Assembly (NCBI RefSeq): GCF_030525845.1
Contig: NZ_JAUNDY010000007.1
Span: 17,735 to 81,734 of the forward strand
DNA from: Moraxella sp.
GTDB taxonomy: Bacteria; Pseudomonadota; Gammaproteobacteria; Pseudomonadales; Moraxellaceae
Length of the DNA stretch: 64,000 bases
Reading direction: 5' to 3'
Shown here: piece by piece, positions 46,661-57,204 of the stretch
Layout: each line of letters begins with the position of its first letter
Position numbering within the stretch: the stretch's first letter is position 1
Notes under the pieces: model-generated
The model's input: the letters and a program-made list of their open reading frames with translations, nothing else
Database searches by the model: none
Told to the model about the DNA's origin: nothing
Position numbers and translations under genes: made by a program

Positions 46661-48109
46661 ATGACTCAACCAACCAAAAAAGCAAAAGCAAAACGCCTAG
46701 TTGAAATCCCAGAAATGAGACGGATTAACCACATTCATTTTGTCGGTATTGGTGGAGCGGGCATGTGCGGTATTGCCGAAGTGCTTGCCAATCAAGGCTA
46801 CACTGTTTCTGGCTCGGACATCAAAGCAAGTGCAGTAACTGAACGTTTGCAAAGTTTGGGCGTGCAAGTATTTATCGGACACGACAGCAAAAATATCCAA
46901 AACGCCGATGTGATTGTGGTGTCGTCTGCGATTGACCGCACCAATCCTGAAATTGTCTCGGCTTTGACCGCTCGCATTCCTGTGGTTCGCCGTGCGGACA
47001 TGCTCGGTGAGCTGATGCGTTATCGCCATGGCATTGCGGTGGCAGGGGCTCACGGCAAAACCACAACAACCAGTCTTTTGACCATGATGCTTCATGAGGC
47101 AGGACTTGACCCAACTTATGTGATTGGCGGCAAATTAAATGCGTCTGGCAAAAATGCGTCTTTGGGCGAAAGTCGCTATCTGGTGGCGGAAGCGGACGAA
47201 TCGGACGCGTCATTTTTATCGCTCCGCCCAATGGCGTGTATCGTTACCAATATTGACGCCGACCATATGGAAACTTACGAAAATAGCTTTGATAAATTAA
47301 AGCAAGCCTATATTCAGTTTTTGCAAAACATGCCTTTTTATGGTTTGGCGGTGGTTTGTGGCGATGACAAAGAATTGTACGCCATGATTGACAATATCGC
47401 TCGCCCTGTGATTACCTATGGGCTTGAAAAACACAATGACGTGCAAGCGGTGGATGTGGTGGCAGATGGCACAAAAACCCATTTTACCGTATTGAGAAAG
47501 GATAGAGAGCCATTAAAAATTACCCTTAATATCCCCGGTTTGCACAATGTTTATAACGCTCTTGGGGCAATCACGATGGCAACGGACGAGGGCGTGAGCG
47601 ATGAAGCCATTTGCCGAGCGGTGGAGAAGTTTGCAGGTGTGGGTCGCCGTTTTGAAAACAATGGCAATTATCAAGCTGATGATGGCGATGTGCTACTCAT
47701 TGATGATTATGGTCATCACCCCACCGAAGTGTCCGCCACCATTGCTACCGCACGCCAAAGCTACCCTGACCGCCGTTTGGTCATGATTTTCCAACCACAC
47801 CGTTATAGCCGTACCCGAGATTGCTTTAATGATTTTGTGGCGACTTTATCACAAGTAGATAAGCTGATTTTGCTCGATGTCTATGGTGCGGGCGAAGAGC
47901 CGATTAAGGGGGCGACCAGCTCTGATTTGGCTCGTTCGCTCCGTGAGCGTGGGCAAGTTGAGCCGATTGTGCTAAATGTCGCCGACAAAGAACAAATCGC
48001 CCAAGTGTTAAAGGTCGCCCTAAAAGGTAATGATTTGCTGATTACGCAAGGGGCGGGCAATGTGGGGCAGTTGTGTCAAGATTTGGCAAAAAATGGGCTG
48101 TATTTGTAA
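46661..48109 (+). CDS. murC: UDP-N-acetylmuramate-L-alanine ligase (MurC)
   Basis: MurC adds L-alanine to UDP-MurNAc, the first peptide step of wall synthesis. The 482-aa Mur ligase has the N-terminal [17 protein letters not shown], the ATP loop [13 protein letters not shown], and [10 protein letters not shown] and [10 protein letters not shown] in the central and C-terminal domains. AAGGAAA precedes the ATG. It lies in murG-murC-ddl-ftsQ-ftsA-ftsZ order. Confidence 0.97.
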   Translation: MTQPTKKAKAKRLVEIPEMRRINHIHFVGIGGAGMCGIAEVLANQGYTVSGSDIKASAVTERLQSLGVQVFIGHDSKNIQNADVIVVSSAIDRTNPEIVSALTARIPVVRRADMLGELMRYRHGIAVAGAHGKTTTTSLLTMMLHEAGLDPTYVIGGKLNASGKNASLGESRYLVAEADESDASFLSLRPMACIVTNIDADHMETYENSFDKLKQAYIQFLQNMPFYGLAVVCGDDKELYAMIDNIARPVITYGLEKHNDVQAVDVVADGTKTHFTVLRKDREPLKITLNIPGLHNVYNALGAITMATDEGVSDEAICRAVEKFAGVGRRFENNGNYQADDGDVLLIDDYGHHPTEVSATIATARQSYPDRRLVMIFQPHRYSRTRDCFNDFVATLSQVDKLILLDVYGAGEEPIKGATSSDLARSLRERGQVEPIVLNVADKEQIAQVLKVALKGNDLLITQGAGNVGQLCQDLAKNGLYL

Positions 48110-48256
48110 AAATAAGTCTCAAAATACCAAAAGAAGCATTGAGACAATAAATTCTTTAAACTTTGGGGTTGGTGGCAGGTTGTTTAACGGTGTGATTTTA
48201 AACAGCCGATGCGTGATACAAGCCTTATATTTTAATTTAATGATTTGGAAAATTTT

Positions 48257-49168
48257 ATGAACAATCTAAATTTTGGCAAAGTCGCTGTTGTTTGTGGTGG
48301 ATTTAGTGCCGAGCGAGAAGTTTCTTTAAAAAGCGGTAAAGCGGTGCTTGACGCTCTGCTATCAAAAGGGGTGGATGCCCACCATTTTGACCCGCAAGAG
48401 ACCGATATTTCAAAACTGCGTGAGTACGACCGTGTCTTTAATGTGCTACATGGTACTTTTGGCGAGGACGGCAGTTTGCAAGGCGTACTGGACGGCTTTA
48501 ATATTCCTTATACGGGCTGTGGCGTGCTGGCGTCTGCGATTGCGATGGACAAATTCCGTTGTCGCCTTGTGTGGCAGTCGCTTGGCTTGCCCAATGTGCC
48601 GTATGTCGTGCTAAAAGACGACAGCGATTTTGATAAGGTGGAGCAAGAATTTGGCTTGCCCTTATTTGTCAAACCTGCGGCGGAAGGGTCAAGCGTGGGC
48701 GTGGTGATGATTGAAAACAAAGGCGATTTGGCGAAAGTTTATCCAACTTTAAAGCAATATCACGGCGAGATTTTGGCAGAAAAAGCGATTACGGGCGGTG
48801 AATATGCCTTGTCGCTACTTGGTGATAGAGCCCTGCCAAGCATTCGTATCATTCCAAAAAACAAATTTTATGATTATGAAGCCAAATACCTGCGAGATGA
48901 CACCACTTATCAATGCCCGTCCGATTTAACGCCCGAGCAAGAACAAGAAATGGGCGAGCTTGCCAGACAAGCCTTTCGTGCGATGGGAGGACGTGGCTGG
49001 TCACGGGTGGATTTTTTAAAAGGCGATGATGGCAAACTCTATATTTTGGAGATCAACACCGTGCCTGGTATGACTGACCATAGTCTTGTGCCGATATCTG
49101 CCAAGCAAGCTGGGATTGAATTTGCTGATTTGTGTGTACAGATTTTGGCACAGACGTTAGCAAATTAA
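48257..49168 (+). CDS. ddl: D-alanine-D-alanine ligase (Ddl)
   Basis: Ddl joins two D-alanines for the peptidoglycan stem peptide. The 303-aa ATP-grasp enzyme has VVCGGFSAEREVSLKSG, LHGTFGEDGSLQG, PLFVKPAAEGSSVGV and EINTVPGMTDHSLVP. ATG at 48257 follows a GGAA site; an upstream TTG in frame is less likely. The 147 bases after murC contain an imperfect GTCTCAA/TTGAGAC hairpin without a T run. Confidence 0.96.
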   Translation: MNNLNFGKVAVVCGGFSAEREVSLKSGKAVLDALLSKGVDAHHFDPQETDISKLREYDRVFNVLHGTFGEDGSLQGVLDGFNIPYTGCGVLASAIAMDKFRCRLVWQSLGLPNVPYVVLKDDSDFDKVEQEFGLPLFVKPAAEGSSVGVVMIENKGDLAKVYPTLKQYHGEILAEKAITGGEYALSLLGDRALPSIRIIPKNKFYDYEAKYLRDDTTYQCPSDLTPEQEQEMGELARQAFRAMGGRGWSRVDFLKGDDGKLYILEINTVPGMTDHSLVPISAKQAGIEFADLCVQILAQTLAN

Positions 49169-49343
49169 CAAATTTTTACGCATGATTTTACCGATTGGTA
49201 TATTTTGAGGTACAAGAGAACGCTTTAAGATGAATTTTGCTTTAAATTCCAACTAAAATAAGGTAAGATATGCAACCTTGACTTTTATTTGTTTAGAGGT
49301 TGAGTTTTGGTTGGCTTTGAGCGGTCTAATATAGGATTTTGTG

Positions 49344-50108
49344 ATGGCAGAGGCGGTGTTGCATACAGGTCGTGATGACTTGGTACATGATGAGAAGTAT
49401 TTATCAAAATCATGGCAATCCGCCCTGATTACGTTGGTGCTACTATTTGTGGTTGGGTTTTTTGCCATCAAGACCATCGGTAAAAGTCCTGCCAAACCCA
49501 TCTATATTGAATCATCGAATTTGACTGAATTTGAACATGAATCTTTGGCAGGGGCGGTAAGCCAGTTTGGACATTTACCGTTCTTTGGTGGAAGTTTGCA
49601 CCAAATTCATGGTCATGTAACAGACTTGTCGTGGGTGGAGCATGCCAAAGTGAGCCGAGATTGGCATCGTGGCGTGATGATAGAGGCAACCCCAAGAAAA
49701 CCCATCGCCAATTTCGGCAGTCAAGAGTTACTTGATGCAAATGGCGTGGTGTTTTCCCCCGCCAACCCAAGCGACTTGATGAACCCCAATCTGGTAACGC
49801 TACATGGTGCAGTTACAGAAGTAGATGACATCATGCGTCAGATGTGGTATATCAATGAGCATTTTTCGCCACTTGGGCTTATGGCAGATGATTTGATTTT
49901 GACGCCACGCCACACTTGGGTTGTTCGTTTTCATAATGGGCTTCGAGTGGTGGTGGATAATGAAAACACCGAACAAAAACTCTATCAACTCTCAGTGGTG
50001 CTAAAAACACAGTTTGCTGACCGCATTGATGACATGCAATCGGTGGATTTGCGATATAAAAATGGGTTTTCTATTGCGTGGAAAACAAGTATACAAAACC
50101 ACAAGTAA
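49344..50108 (+). CDS. ftsQ: Cell division protein FtsQ
   Basis: FtsQ links early and late divisome proteins through FtsB/FtsL in the periplasm. The 254-aa bitopic protein has a cytoplasmic tail, one helix (about 29-46), a POTRA-like region and the FtsQ domain containing LSWVEHAKVSRDW and PRKPIANFGSQELLDANGVVF. The ATG follows a GTG by one codon. It sits between ddl and ftsA as expected. Confidence 0.92.
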   Translation: MAEAVLHTGRDDLVHDEKYLSKSWQSALITLVLLFVVGFFAIKTIGKSPAKPIYIESSNLTEFEHESLAGAVSQFGHLPFFGGSLHQIHGHVTDLSWVEHAKVSRDWHRGVMIEATPRKPIANFGSQELLDANGVVFSPANPSDLMNPNLVTLHGAVTEVDDIMRQMWYINEHFSPLGLMADDLILTPRHTWVVRFHNGLRVVVDNENTEQKLYQLSVVLKTQFADRIDDMQSVDLRYKNGFSIAWKTSIQNHK

Positions 50109-50221
50109 TAAGAGAGGCTTGGGGTGTTTTTTGTTTGTAGTTTACTTTTTATTAAAAATAATGACAAAAAGACAATCATTATTTGATTTTTGGTTGGGGT
50201 CTTTTTCTCCATTTTATTAAT

Positions 50222-51544
50222 ATGACATCGAATCTTGACATTCATGCAGTTATCCATCTAAGTTCTACGGCGGTCTATACCATCGTGGGCTATTTTGACG
50301 TGCATCATAAAACCACCAAAGTGATGGGGCTGGGACTTGCCACCACAGATGCATTTTTGGGTGGGCAGATTGTCAATCGTGAGCACTTATTATCCGCCAT
50401 TCATAAATCGCTACGTGAAGCCATTGACATGGCAGGCGTGCAGGTTTCTTATGTGGGATTGTCTTTTGCCAGCCCTTCAATGGTCAGCAAAAACAGCCTA
50501 AAAGAAAAATCCATTGCCATTCAAAATCCCACAGGTACTCTCGCTGGCAGAGTGGTCAGTCATGAAGATTTGCGTGATGTGCTAGATGAAGCAAAACTTG
50601 AACTTTTGCAACAAAATCATACAACCGTGCAACTTTGTCAGCAGTGTTTTTGGCTCAATGACAACCAGAGTGTCAAAGAAGTAGTAGGTATGCTGGCAGA
50701 TAAGCTTACTGTAAGCTACCATACGATTAGCGTGCCAAGCATGTTTTATGCTCAGGTCAAGGGTTTGCTTACCTCCAACAACCTAGAAGTTCACCCCATG
50801 TTTTTTGATGGCGTGGTCAGCAGTGAGTATGCACTAAGTGCCGACGAGAAACAACGTGGTGTGTGTTTTGTGGATATTGGGGAGGCGATGACTAAGGTGT
50901 GCTTGTATCATGAGGGCATGCTCTTGTATAGTCGTTGCTTGGCGGTGGGTGGACAGCTTGTTGATATGGACATTGCCAGTATGCTTGGATTGACGCTGGT
51001 GGAGGCAGAATCCCTCAAAAAACATCATGGTTCAGCCAGTCGTGACAAACAGCACAAAAGCGATTTTATTACCCTAAAAAGACGCCACCACGATGGTGAG
51101 CTGACGGTTAGCTTATATAATCTTGCTAGCATTATTGAAGCTCGTTATATGTTGTTATTTCAAGAAATTTTTAATGAATTAAAGCATGAAAAATTAGATG
51201 CATTTATGGACATGGGTATCGTGTTGGCGGGTGGTGCATCAGACATGACAGATTTGGTGGGGCTTGTTGAGAAAAATTTTGCCGTCAGTGTGCGTAAAAT
51301 GGAGATTAACCCCAAAGTAGAAATCGATGTTCAAATGCTGACTGATGAGCAAGTGGGACTTCTTAGAACTCAGCTTAAAAATCCCAAGTTGCATAGCATT
51401 ATCGGGGCTTTGATGTACTATCAAAGTGAGCAATATGCCAAAGATGAACGTGGTCAGTTCGGTAGTCTGAAAAAAAGCGGTCTGTGGGGGTGGATAACCC
51501 AAATGCTAAAATCATGGCTTGAAAGATTGAAGCGGTTGTTGTAA
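50222..51544 (+). CDS. ftsA: Cell division protein FtsA
   Basis: FtsA is the actin-like ATPase that tethers FtsZ to the membrane. The 440-aa protein retains the SHS2-containing 1C region, FVDIGEAMTKVCLYHEG (phosphate 2-like), GIVLAGGASDMTDL (adenosine site) and a C-terminal amphipathic helix (LKSWLERLKRLL) that should bind the membrane. The N-terminal phosphate loop (AVIHLSSTAVYTIVG) is looser than in E. coli. ATG at 50222 is used in place of an upstream TTG. Confidence 0.92.
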   Translation: MTSNLDIHAVIHLSSTAVYTIVGYFDVHHKTTKVMGLGLATTDAFLGGQIVNREHLLSAIHKSLREAIDMAGVQVSYVGLSFASPSMVSKNSLKEKSIAIQNPTGTLAGRVVSHEDLRDVLDEAKLELLQQNHTTVQLCQQCFWLNDNQSVKEVVGMLADKLTVSYHTISVPSMFYAQVKGLLTSNNLEVHPMFFDGVVSSEYALSADEKQRGVCFVDIGEAMTKVCLYHEGMLLYSRCLAVGGQLVDMDIASMLGLTLVEAESLKKHHGSASRDKQHKSDFITLKRRHHDGELTVSLYNLASIIEARYMLLFQEIFNELKHEKLDAFMDMGIVLAGGASDMTDLVGLVEKNFAVSVRKMEINPKVEIDVQMLTDEQVGLLRTQLKNPKLHSIIGALMYYQSEQYAKDERGQFGSLKKSGLWGWITQMLKSWLERLKRLL

Positions 51545-51602
51545 TAATGAGCCTGATGTTATCCATTTAAAGAATATTTAAAGCCAATCATGGCTTAGCT
51601 GT

Positions 51603-51631
51603 TTGATATGTCGTCAATTAATTGCTATAAT
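51603..51631 (+). promoter_or_regulatory. Predicted ftsZ promoter, extended -10
   Basis: TTGATA and TATAAT are separated by 17 bases, with TG one base before the -10 (TGCTATAAT). It lies 49 bases before ftsZ in a 135-base gap after ftsA and would give FtsZ extra supply. This is one of the best consensus matches in the window. Confidence 0.65.
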
Positions 51632-51679
51632 GCTAACAAATTTCTGTCTAAGTGCAGATAAAAGAATTCGGAGAAATCA

Positions 51680-52846
51680 ATGTCTAAATACAGTCATGCA
51701 CATGCAGATGACAATTCAAACAATTACGGCAAAGCTCGTTTTATTGTTTTTGGTGTTGGCGGTGGCGGTGGCAATGCCGTTGAGCACATGGTGCAAGAGG
51801 GCATACACGGCGTCACTTTTGTAGCAGCGAACACCGACCGTACAGCCTTAGATAACCTGACCGTACCCCATAAGATTCAGCTGGGCTCTGAGGGCTTGGG
51901 GGCAGGTGGCAATCCTGAGGAGGGTCGCCGTTATGCTGAAGAAGACGAAGCAGAGATTCGTGCCACCCTAGAAGGTTATAACATGGTGTTCATTACCGCT
52001 GGTATGGGTGGTGGTACAGGCACAGGGGCAGCTCCTGTGGTGGCACGCATTGCCAAAGAGATGGGTATTTTGACCGTTGCGGTAGTTACTACGCCCTTTA
52101 AATACGAGGGTACCAAACGCATGAAGTCTGCCAAAGAGGGTGTTAGCCAATTAACCGACCTCGTTGATGCCATCATTACCATTCCCAATGAAAAGCTTCT
52201 AAAAATCTATAAGCAAGTTTCATTTACAGATGCCCTTAAAAAAGCAGATGATGTACTACTACATGCGGTAAGTGGTTTGGTGCAGATTGTGGATACTTCC
52301 GATAATGTCATCATCAATACCGATTTTAGAGATGTGCGTACTGCCATGACTGCCAAAGGCTATGCCATGATGGGTATTGGTCGTGCTAGCGGCGATGACA
52401 GAGCACGTCAAGCCACCGAAAAAGCCATTCGCTCACCACTACTTGACGACATTCGCCTTGAAAATGCCAAAGGATTGCTTGTTAATATTACCGCTGCCGA
52501 GATGATGATGCATGAGCCAGAGGAGATTTCTGAGGTGTTGTCATCTATCGTTGATTTGGAAGATGGCAATATTTTCTACGGCTATGTCCAAGATGAGAGT
52601 ATGGGCGATGAGATTCATGTAACGGTCATTGCTACGGGTTTGACCTTAGATGACCGCCCAAAGGTTACCATGCAAGCTCCTCCTGTTCAAGGTCTGCATA
52701 CCACACCTGTGGGACATGTGAGTGCTTTGGAGAATCAGCAGGTACAAGCACAACCTGTCGTACAACAACCACAGCCAGCTGTTGCTCCTCAGGCAAATAA
52801 GATAAGTGTACTAAATTACCTAAAATCACAACAGCATAACAAATAA
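51680..52846 (+). CDS. ftsZ: Cell division protein FtsZ
   Basis: FtsZ is the tubulin-like GTPase forming the Z ring. The 388-aa protein has VFGVGGGGGNAVEHM, the tubulin signature AGMGGGTGTGAAPVVA, TPFKYEGTKR and NTDFRDVRTAM (T7 loop). A Gln/Pro/Val-rich linker leads to the conserved C-terminal peptide ISVLNYLKSQQ that binds FtsA and ZipA. It is followed by a terminator. Confidence 0.98.
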   Translation: MSKYSHAHADDNSNNYGKARFIVFGVGGGGGNAVEHMVQEGIHGVTFVAANTDRTALDNLTVPHKIQLGSEGLGAGGNPEEGRRYAEEDEAEIRATLEGYNMVFITAGMGGGTGTGAAPVVARIAKEMGILTVAVVTTPFKYEGTKRMKSAKEGVSQLTDLVDAIITIPNEKLLKIYKQVSFTDALKKADDVLLHAVSGLVQIVDTSDNVIINTDFRDVRTAMTAKGYAMMGIGRASGDDRARQATEKAIRSPLLDDIRLENAKGLLVNITAAEMMMHEPEEISEVLSSIVDLEDGNIFYGYVQDESMGDEIHVTVIATGLTLDDRPKVTMQAPPVQGLHTTPVGHVSALENQQVQAQPVVQQPQPAVAPQANKISVLNYLKSQQHNK

Positions 52847-52867
52847 TATGACTGTTGATTGGTTGCT

Positions 52868-52901
52868 CAAACCCTGCCATTGGTGGGGTTTGTCTTTTTT
52901 T
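52868..52901 (+). terminator. Terminator after ftsZ
   Basis: Stem CAAACCC/GGGTTTG with an 11-base loop, followed by a T-rich run, 21 bases after the ftsZ stop. Confidence 0.8.
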
Positions 52902-52923
52902 ATTTTGAGTATTGGTTGGTTTT

Positions 52924-53820
52924 ATGAAAATTGATTTGCACAGCCATAGTACTTGCTCAGATGGGACGTTGTCGCCACAAGAGCTGGTATCACTTGCCAA
53001 AGAGATGGGTATTGAGGTATTTGCTCTGACCGACCATGACACAGTGGCAGGGGTGGATTTGGCACGTCAAACGGCTGATATGCTCGGTATTCGCCTGATT
53101 CATGGCGTGGAGATTAGCTGTGAGCATGCGCTGTCTGGCGGTTATGGTAAAAATCAGCACGCTCACAAAATCATTCATGTGGTAGCACTTAATTTTTGTG
53201 ATAGGAATAAGATGAGCGAGGCTTTAAAAGCGGTACAAGATAGCCGAGAATCTCGTGGGCGGTTGATGGTACAAAAGTTGTCAGAGATTTTGGTGCAGAC
53301 ATTGGAGGTGGATGCTCGGAACTTACAAGAGCAGATTTGGCGGTTGGTGCTTACCAAAGCAGGAGATAATCCTAAGGCGGTGGGTCGAGCTCACATTGCT
53401 CAGGTCATGTATGAGTGTGGCTGGGTGCGAACGGTGCAAGACGCTTTTGATAAATATCTGGCGGACAACAAACCTGCCTATGCTCCGATTGAGACACTTA
53501 GCATAGCACAGACCATAGAGCTTATCAAGGCGTGTGGCGGTGTGGCGGTGCTGGCTCACCCGACTCGTTATGGGCTGTCAGCGACTCGGGTGCGTAAGCT
53601 CATTGCTGATTTTGCCATGCTTGGTGGTCAGGCGGTCGAACTGCCTGCGGTAAGTGAACCCACCTCCATCAGAGCGATGATAGACAGATGTGTGGCACAA
53701 CATGGACTCATGGTGTCGGTGGGTAGTGATTTTCATGGGTCAAGCATGCCTTGGCGTAAATTGGGTCAGGTAGCAGTACCAAAAGAGGGTCAGGTGGGCG
53801 TTTGGGAGAGGTTTGCGTAG
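52924..53820 (+). CDS. rnm: PHP-domain phosphoesterase, RNase AM (YciV) type
   Basis: This 298-aa metal-dependent phosphoesterase has the PHP motifs DLHSHSTCSDG, ALTDHDT, a later LAHPTRYG and VGSDFHG. Its overall pattern matches YciV/RNase AM, a 5'-3' exonuclease that matures rRNA 5' ends and degrades nanoRNA. The ATG at 52924 is used; upstream in-frame TTG adds four residues. It sits alone between the ftsZ terminator and a dead insertion element. Confidence 0.88.
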   Translation: MKIDLHSHSTCSDGTLSPQELVSLAKEMGIEVFALTDHDTVAGVDLARQTADMLGIRLIHGVEISCEHALSGGYGKNQHAHKIIHVVALNFCDRNKMSEALKAVQDSRESRGRLMVQKLSEILVQTLEVDARNLQEQIWRLVLTKAGDNPKAVGRAHIAQVMYECGWVRTVQDAFDKYLADNKPAYAPIETLSIAQTIELIKACGGVAVLAHPTRYGLSATRVRKLIADFAMLGGQAVELPAVSEPTSIRAMIDRCVAQHGLMVSVGSDFHGSSMPWRKLGQVAVPKEGQVGVWERFA

Positions 53821-53933
53821 TGTGATTTACCATGCATATGCACATTCTGCTTTTGGAGGGCGGCTATTGGGTTTTTAATGCATGTTGGTGTAATTAGTAG
53901 GCATTTATGTTATTTGTTTTATAAAAAAACAAA

Positions 53934-54648
53934 GAAGCTGAACTAGATTAGTAACTATGCTATACCACAAACATGAAAACAGCCCATTGTAAACCAAGTA
54001 AAAAAGTACAGCTAAAACTGCTTGAATTTTTTGTCGCACAAGTTACTGCCAGAACATCAGCTTAATTTGCTTGGTATTTGGCACAACTTAATCAGCTTTA
54101 TCCTACCACAAAATCAGACTTGTGATAGAATATTATCTTGCTCAAGAAGCCAAAGAACTTTTTTGATGGAGAGATAGAACTTGATGAGAGTTACTTTGGT
54201 GGCGTTCGTAAAGGTAAACGAGGGCGTGGAGCAGGTGGCAAGACTGCGGTGTTTGGACTTTTAAAACGCAATGGTAAAGTCTTTGTTGTTGTGGTTAAAG
54301 ACACTAAAACAGATACGCTAATACCCATCATTACAAGCAAAATCAAACCTGACAGCATTGTTTATATAGACAGCCATAAAAGCTACAATGCTCTTGATGT
54401 GAGTGATTTTAAGCATTTTAGAATTAATCACTCAACAGAATTTGCCAAAGACCACAATCACATCAATGGCACCCCAAACTTTTGGTCGCAAGCCAAACGA
54501 GTACTTAGAAAGTACAATGGCATTGATAAGAAAAACTTTCATCTATTCATCAAAGAATGTGAGTTTCGTTTTAATTATGGTACACCATCTAATCAGCTTA
54601 AAGTGTTGAGAAAATGGTGTGGAATTTGGGCTTATCTAGTGCAGCCCC
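53934..54648 (+). mobile_element. Inactive IS1595-family (IS1016-like) insertion element
   Basis: Left end GAAGCTGAACTAGATTAG (53934-53951) and right end CTTATCTAGTGCAGCCCC (54631-54648) are imperfect inverted repeats, 14 of 18 matching, around one transposase gene. The right end keeps the IS1016-type GGGGCTGCAC terminus; the left end has drifted. I found no clear 8-base target duplication. Confidence 0.78.
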
Positions 54649-54662
54649 AAATACTCAATTGA
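53973..54662 (+). pseudogene. IS1016-like transposase pseudogene
   Basis: The N-terminus MKTAHCKPSKKVQLKLLEFF...TARTSA is followed by TAA and at least two frame changes; EYYLAQEAKELF is readable in another frame and a surplus T at about 54164 restores IELDESYFGGVRKGKRGRGAGGK. From there the frame is open, with DESYFGG and VYIDSHKSY acidic residues. The third position has TPNFW where relatives have IENFW, so the last catalytic Glu is lost. It is dead by both frameshift and active-site change. Confidence 0.88.
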
Positions 54663-54795
54663 GTATGGAAGTAAAAAGCCGATTTTGGGGTGGTTACCGA
54701 CAAGAGATTGGGTTATTGATGGCGTGATTAGTGCTGGCAGTTCTTAAAAAGGGGTATGAGAACGCCATGTCTGCCTACTATCAGCAATAACCCAT

Positions 54796-54839
54796 AAATC
54801 ATCATTTCAATCATTGTTCTGAGGGAATGATGATTTTTT
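54796..54839. terminator. Bidirectional terminator beyond the insertion element
   Basis: Perfect 10-base stem AATCATCATT/AATGATGATT (54797-54806 with 54826-54835), T6 on the plus strand. It ends at the stop codon of the minus-strand methyltransferase gene. The stretch 54663-54795 reads MEVKSRFWGGYRQEIG and KKGYENAMSAYYQQ across a stop, a possible gene remnant I cannot identify. Confidence 0.7.
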
Positions 54840-55608
54840 AAGCAAACCTCCTCTGCCGTAAAATCTCATACAAACACACGCTTCCTGCCACGCCGACATT
54901 TAGGCTTTCTTGTCCGTATTGCGGTAGGGTTAGGGGGGTGCATTGTTCTAATAAAATTTTATCCACGCCTTGCCCTTCGTGTCCCATAATTAAGGCTAAG
55001 GGAGCGGTTAAATCTTTATGATAAATCAGCCCATCAGCGTGCGAAGTGGTGGCAAACATGGGTGCTTTAACATACTTAAAAATCTCATCAATGCTGACAT
55101 TTTCATAAATAGTTAGTGAGAAATTTGCTCCCATACCTGCCCGCAAAGTCTTGGGATTATAAGCGTGAGCCGTGCCTGTGGTACAAATCACGGTATCAAA
55201 CCCTGTGGCACTTGCCGTGCGAAGCAGCGTGCCAAGATTGCCTGTATCTTGAATACCATTGATGATTAAACAGTCTTTATCAATGCTCTGATTTAAGGTC
55301 AAACTTGGCATTTCAATGATTGCCATGATCGGTAAGCTTTCGCCAAGCGTACGGATATTCTTATATAAAGTATCGCTGATGATAATGGGGTTTTTATTTA
55401 GCTTGGCAATTAAACTTTGAATTTCAGCATTTGCCATACCGCTTTCGCTGACAATGGTGGTGATTGGCATTTTGTCCGCTTTTAAATAAGCGTCTAGTAA
55501 ATGTGTACCTTCGATGACTGTTTGTCCCATTTTTTTGCGTTTTTTGGGGTCGGTGAGTAAGGCGTGGGCGGTTTTGATTAGGGGGTTGTCTTTGGAAGTG
55601 ATAATCAT
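54838..55608 (-). CDS. TrmH/SpoU-family RNA 2'-O-methyltransferase
   Basis: This 256-aa protein has an N-terminal substrate-binding domain (about 1-95) and a SPOUT knot domain with the family motifs GIQDTGNLGTLLRTA, LIMGHEGQGVD and LNVGVAGSVCLYEILRQR. Such enzymes methylate ribose in rRNA (RlmB-like) or tRNA; the target cannot be fixed by sequence. It is in the same direction as the next two minus-strand genes. Confidence 0.88.
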   Translation of the reverse strand: MIITSKDNPLIKTAHALLTDPKKRKKMGQTVIEGTHLLDAYLKADKMPITTIVSESGMANAEIQSLIAKLNKNPIIISDTLYKNIRTLGESLPIMAIIEMPSLTLNQSIDKDCLIINGIQDTGNLGTLLRTASATGFDTVICTTGTAHAYNPKTLRAGMGANFSLTIYENVSIDEIFKYVKAPMFATTSHADGLIYHKDLTAPLALIMGHEGQGVDKILLEQCTPLTLPQYGQESLNVGVAGSVCLYEILRQRRFA

Positions 55609-55628
55609 AGGAAGTTTTTTAAATGGGT

Positions 55629-56129
55629 TTATAAAATTAATTTTTTGCCACTATATTTCATCGCATATTCATTAAAAACTTTTTGAATATCGACATTCTC
55701 ATTATTTTCAAAATATTGCATATCTATTTTGTGTTTGTTTGTTTTTGTATGAATAATCAATGTCGGTATATTAAACATAAAACTAACATCAACCATTTGA
55801 ATGTCTTGCCATTTGATTTCAAACCCTTGTTTTGGGTGATTAAATACCATGCCAATTTCATCAAAGATAAACATTGGCATGGGTTTTTGATTGTCTTTAT
55901 CATGCAACTTGTTAGGCATGACCGCCTTATAAATCATAAATAAAGGCACGGTAACAATAATCAAATCTTTAATGATTGAAAAATTGTCTTTATTGGGATT
56001 GAGTAAATTTAAATATAAAACACAGAGCAAAATGGCACATACCAAAACACCAAACACCAAAAGTCCCCACAAAAAATAATTGACGGATTTTGAAAGCGTT
56101 TTTGGTTGATAATAAAACTCTTGTCTCAT
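55629..56129 (-). CDS. Membrane protein of unknown function
   Basis: This 166-aa protein has two membrane helices (about residues 17-43 and 52-67) followed by a soluble C-terminal domain with beta-rich character ([21 protein letters not shown]). The shape is like small bacterial PH-domain membrane proteins, but I do not recognise the family. It overlaps fbp by 4 bases (ATGA), so it is co-translated with it. Confidence 0.7.
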   Translation of the reverse strand: MRQEFYYQPKTLSKSVNYFLWGLLVFGVLVCAILLCVLYLNLLNPNKDNFSIIKDLIIVTVPLFMIYKAVMPNKLHDKDNQKPMPMFIFDEIGMVFNHPKQGFEIKWQDIQMVDVSFMFNIPTLIIHTKTNKHKIDMQYFENNENVDIQKVFNEYAMKYSGKKLIL

Positions 56130-57139
56130 TCGCTCAACTTATCCCCATTCGCCAAAATCCCTGCCTTGTCGTGCAATGTCTTAACATAGTCCACTTCTTC
56201 TTTTGCTCCCAACACCACAGGAATGCGTTGATGAATGTTGGTTGGATTGATGTCCATAATACGAACTACGCCGTCCGTACTTGCTCCGCCCGCTTGTTCA
56301 ATGACAAAGCTCATCGGATTGGCTTCGTACATCAGACGAAGTTTGCCCGCCTTACCTGCAATTTTGGTGTCATAAGGGTACATAAACACCCCGCCACGAA
56401 TCAAAATACGATGCACATCAGCAATCATCGCCGCCACCCAACGCATATTATAATCCTTATTTCGTACGCCTGTGTCGCCTTGTGTCAGCTCTTCGATATA
56501 CTGCTGAATGGGCGGCAGCCAATAACGGCGGTTGGACGCGTTAATGGCGTATTCTGCCGTTTGTTCGCTGACACGCACATTGTCATTGATAAGAATATAA
56601 GTCTGACTAATCGGGTCAAAGCTAAACATCGCTACACCTGCTCCAAGCGTAAAGGCAAGCATGGTAGAAGTGCCATAAATAAAATAGCCTGCCCCCACTT
56701 GGTTGTCGCCTTTTTGCAAAAAGTCGCTCTCACACGCCTTTTGTCCTTGATTGTGGTAGGGTAGGACAGAAAAAATCGTCCCCACCGTCATATTGATGTC
56801 AATGTTGGACGAGCCGTCCAACGGGTCAAAGGTAACCAGTAGCGTACCGTCATCATTGGCAGGGTTAATGTCATCAAGCTCTTCACTTGCCACCCCTGCA
56901 CAGTTGGGGTTATGGATTAACGCCCCCAGCAATAAGTCGTTGGAAATGACATCGAGCTTTTTTTGGGCTTCGCCTTGTACGTTTTGGCTGCCAACTTCGC
57001 CATGAATGCCCGCCAATGCCCCTTGGTCAAGCAAGCGACTGATGGAAACGCTCGTTGTCGCAAGTGTGGTCATGATGCTTGCTAATTCGGGGGTGGCGTG
57101 AGTTTCTAAGTATTGAGCAAGGGTGGTTTGGGTTGTCAT
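56126..57139 (-). CDS. fbp: Fructose-1,6-bisphosphatase class I (Fbp)
   Basis: Fbp removes the 1-phosphate of fructose 1,6-bisphosphate, the committed step of gluconeogenesis. The 337-aa protein has the metal and substrate motifs [29 protein letters not shown] sequence ([10 protein letters not shown]) and [25 protein letters not shown] precedes the ATG. It is divergent from pyrB across a 247-base region that carries a promoter for each. Confidence 0.96.
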   Translation of the reverse strand: MTTQTTLAQYLETHATPELASIMTTLATTSVSISRLLDQGALAGIHGEVGSQNVQGEAQKKLDVISNDLLLGALIHNPNCAGVASEELDDINPANDDGTLLVTFDPLDGSSNIDINMTVGTIFSVLPYHNQGQKACESDFLQKGDNQVGAGYFIYGTSTMLAFTLGAGVAMFSFDPISQTYILINDNVRVSEQTAEYAINASNRRYWLPPIQQYIEELTQGDTGVRNKDYNMRWVAAMIADVHRILIRGGVFMYPYDTKIAGKAGKLRLMYEANPMSFVIEQAGGASTDGVVRIMDINPTNIHQRIPVVLGAKEEVDYVKTLHDKAGILANGDKLSE

Positions 57140-57204
57140 GCTGGTTTCCTTGAATTTTTCGGGTTAACTTTTTTTGATTGAAAATTTGACATAAAATTGG
57201 CGTT

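Noticed and set aside
48116..48145. GTCTCAA/TTGAGAC inverted repeat after murC as a terminator
   Set aside because: No T run follows and the loop is long, so it was not listed as a terminator.
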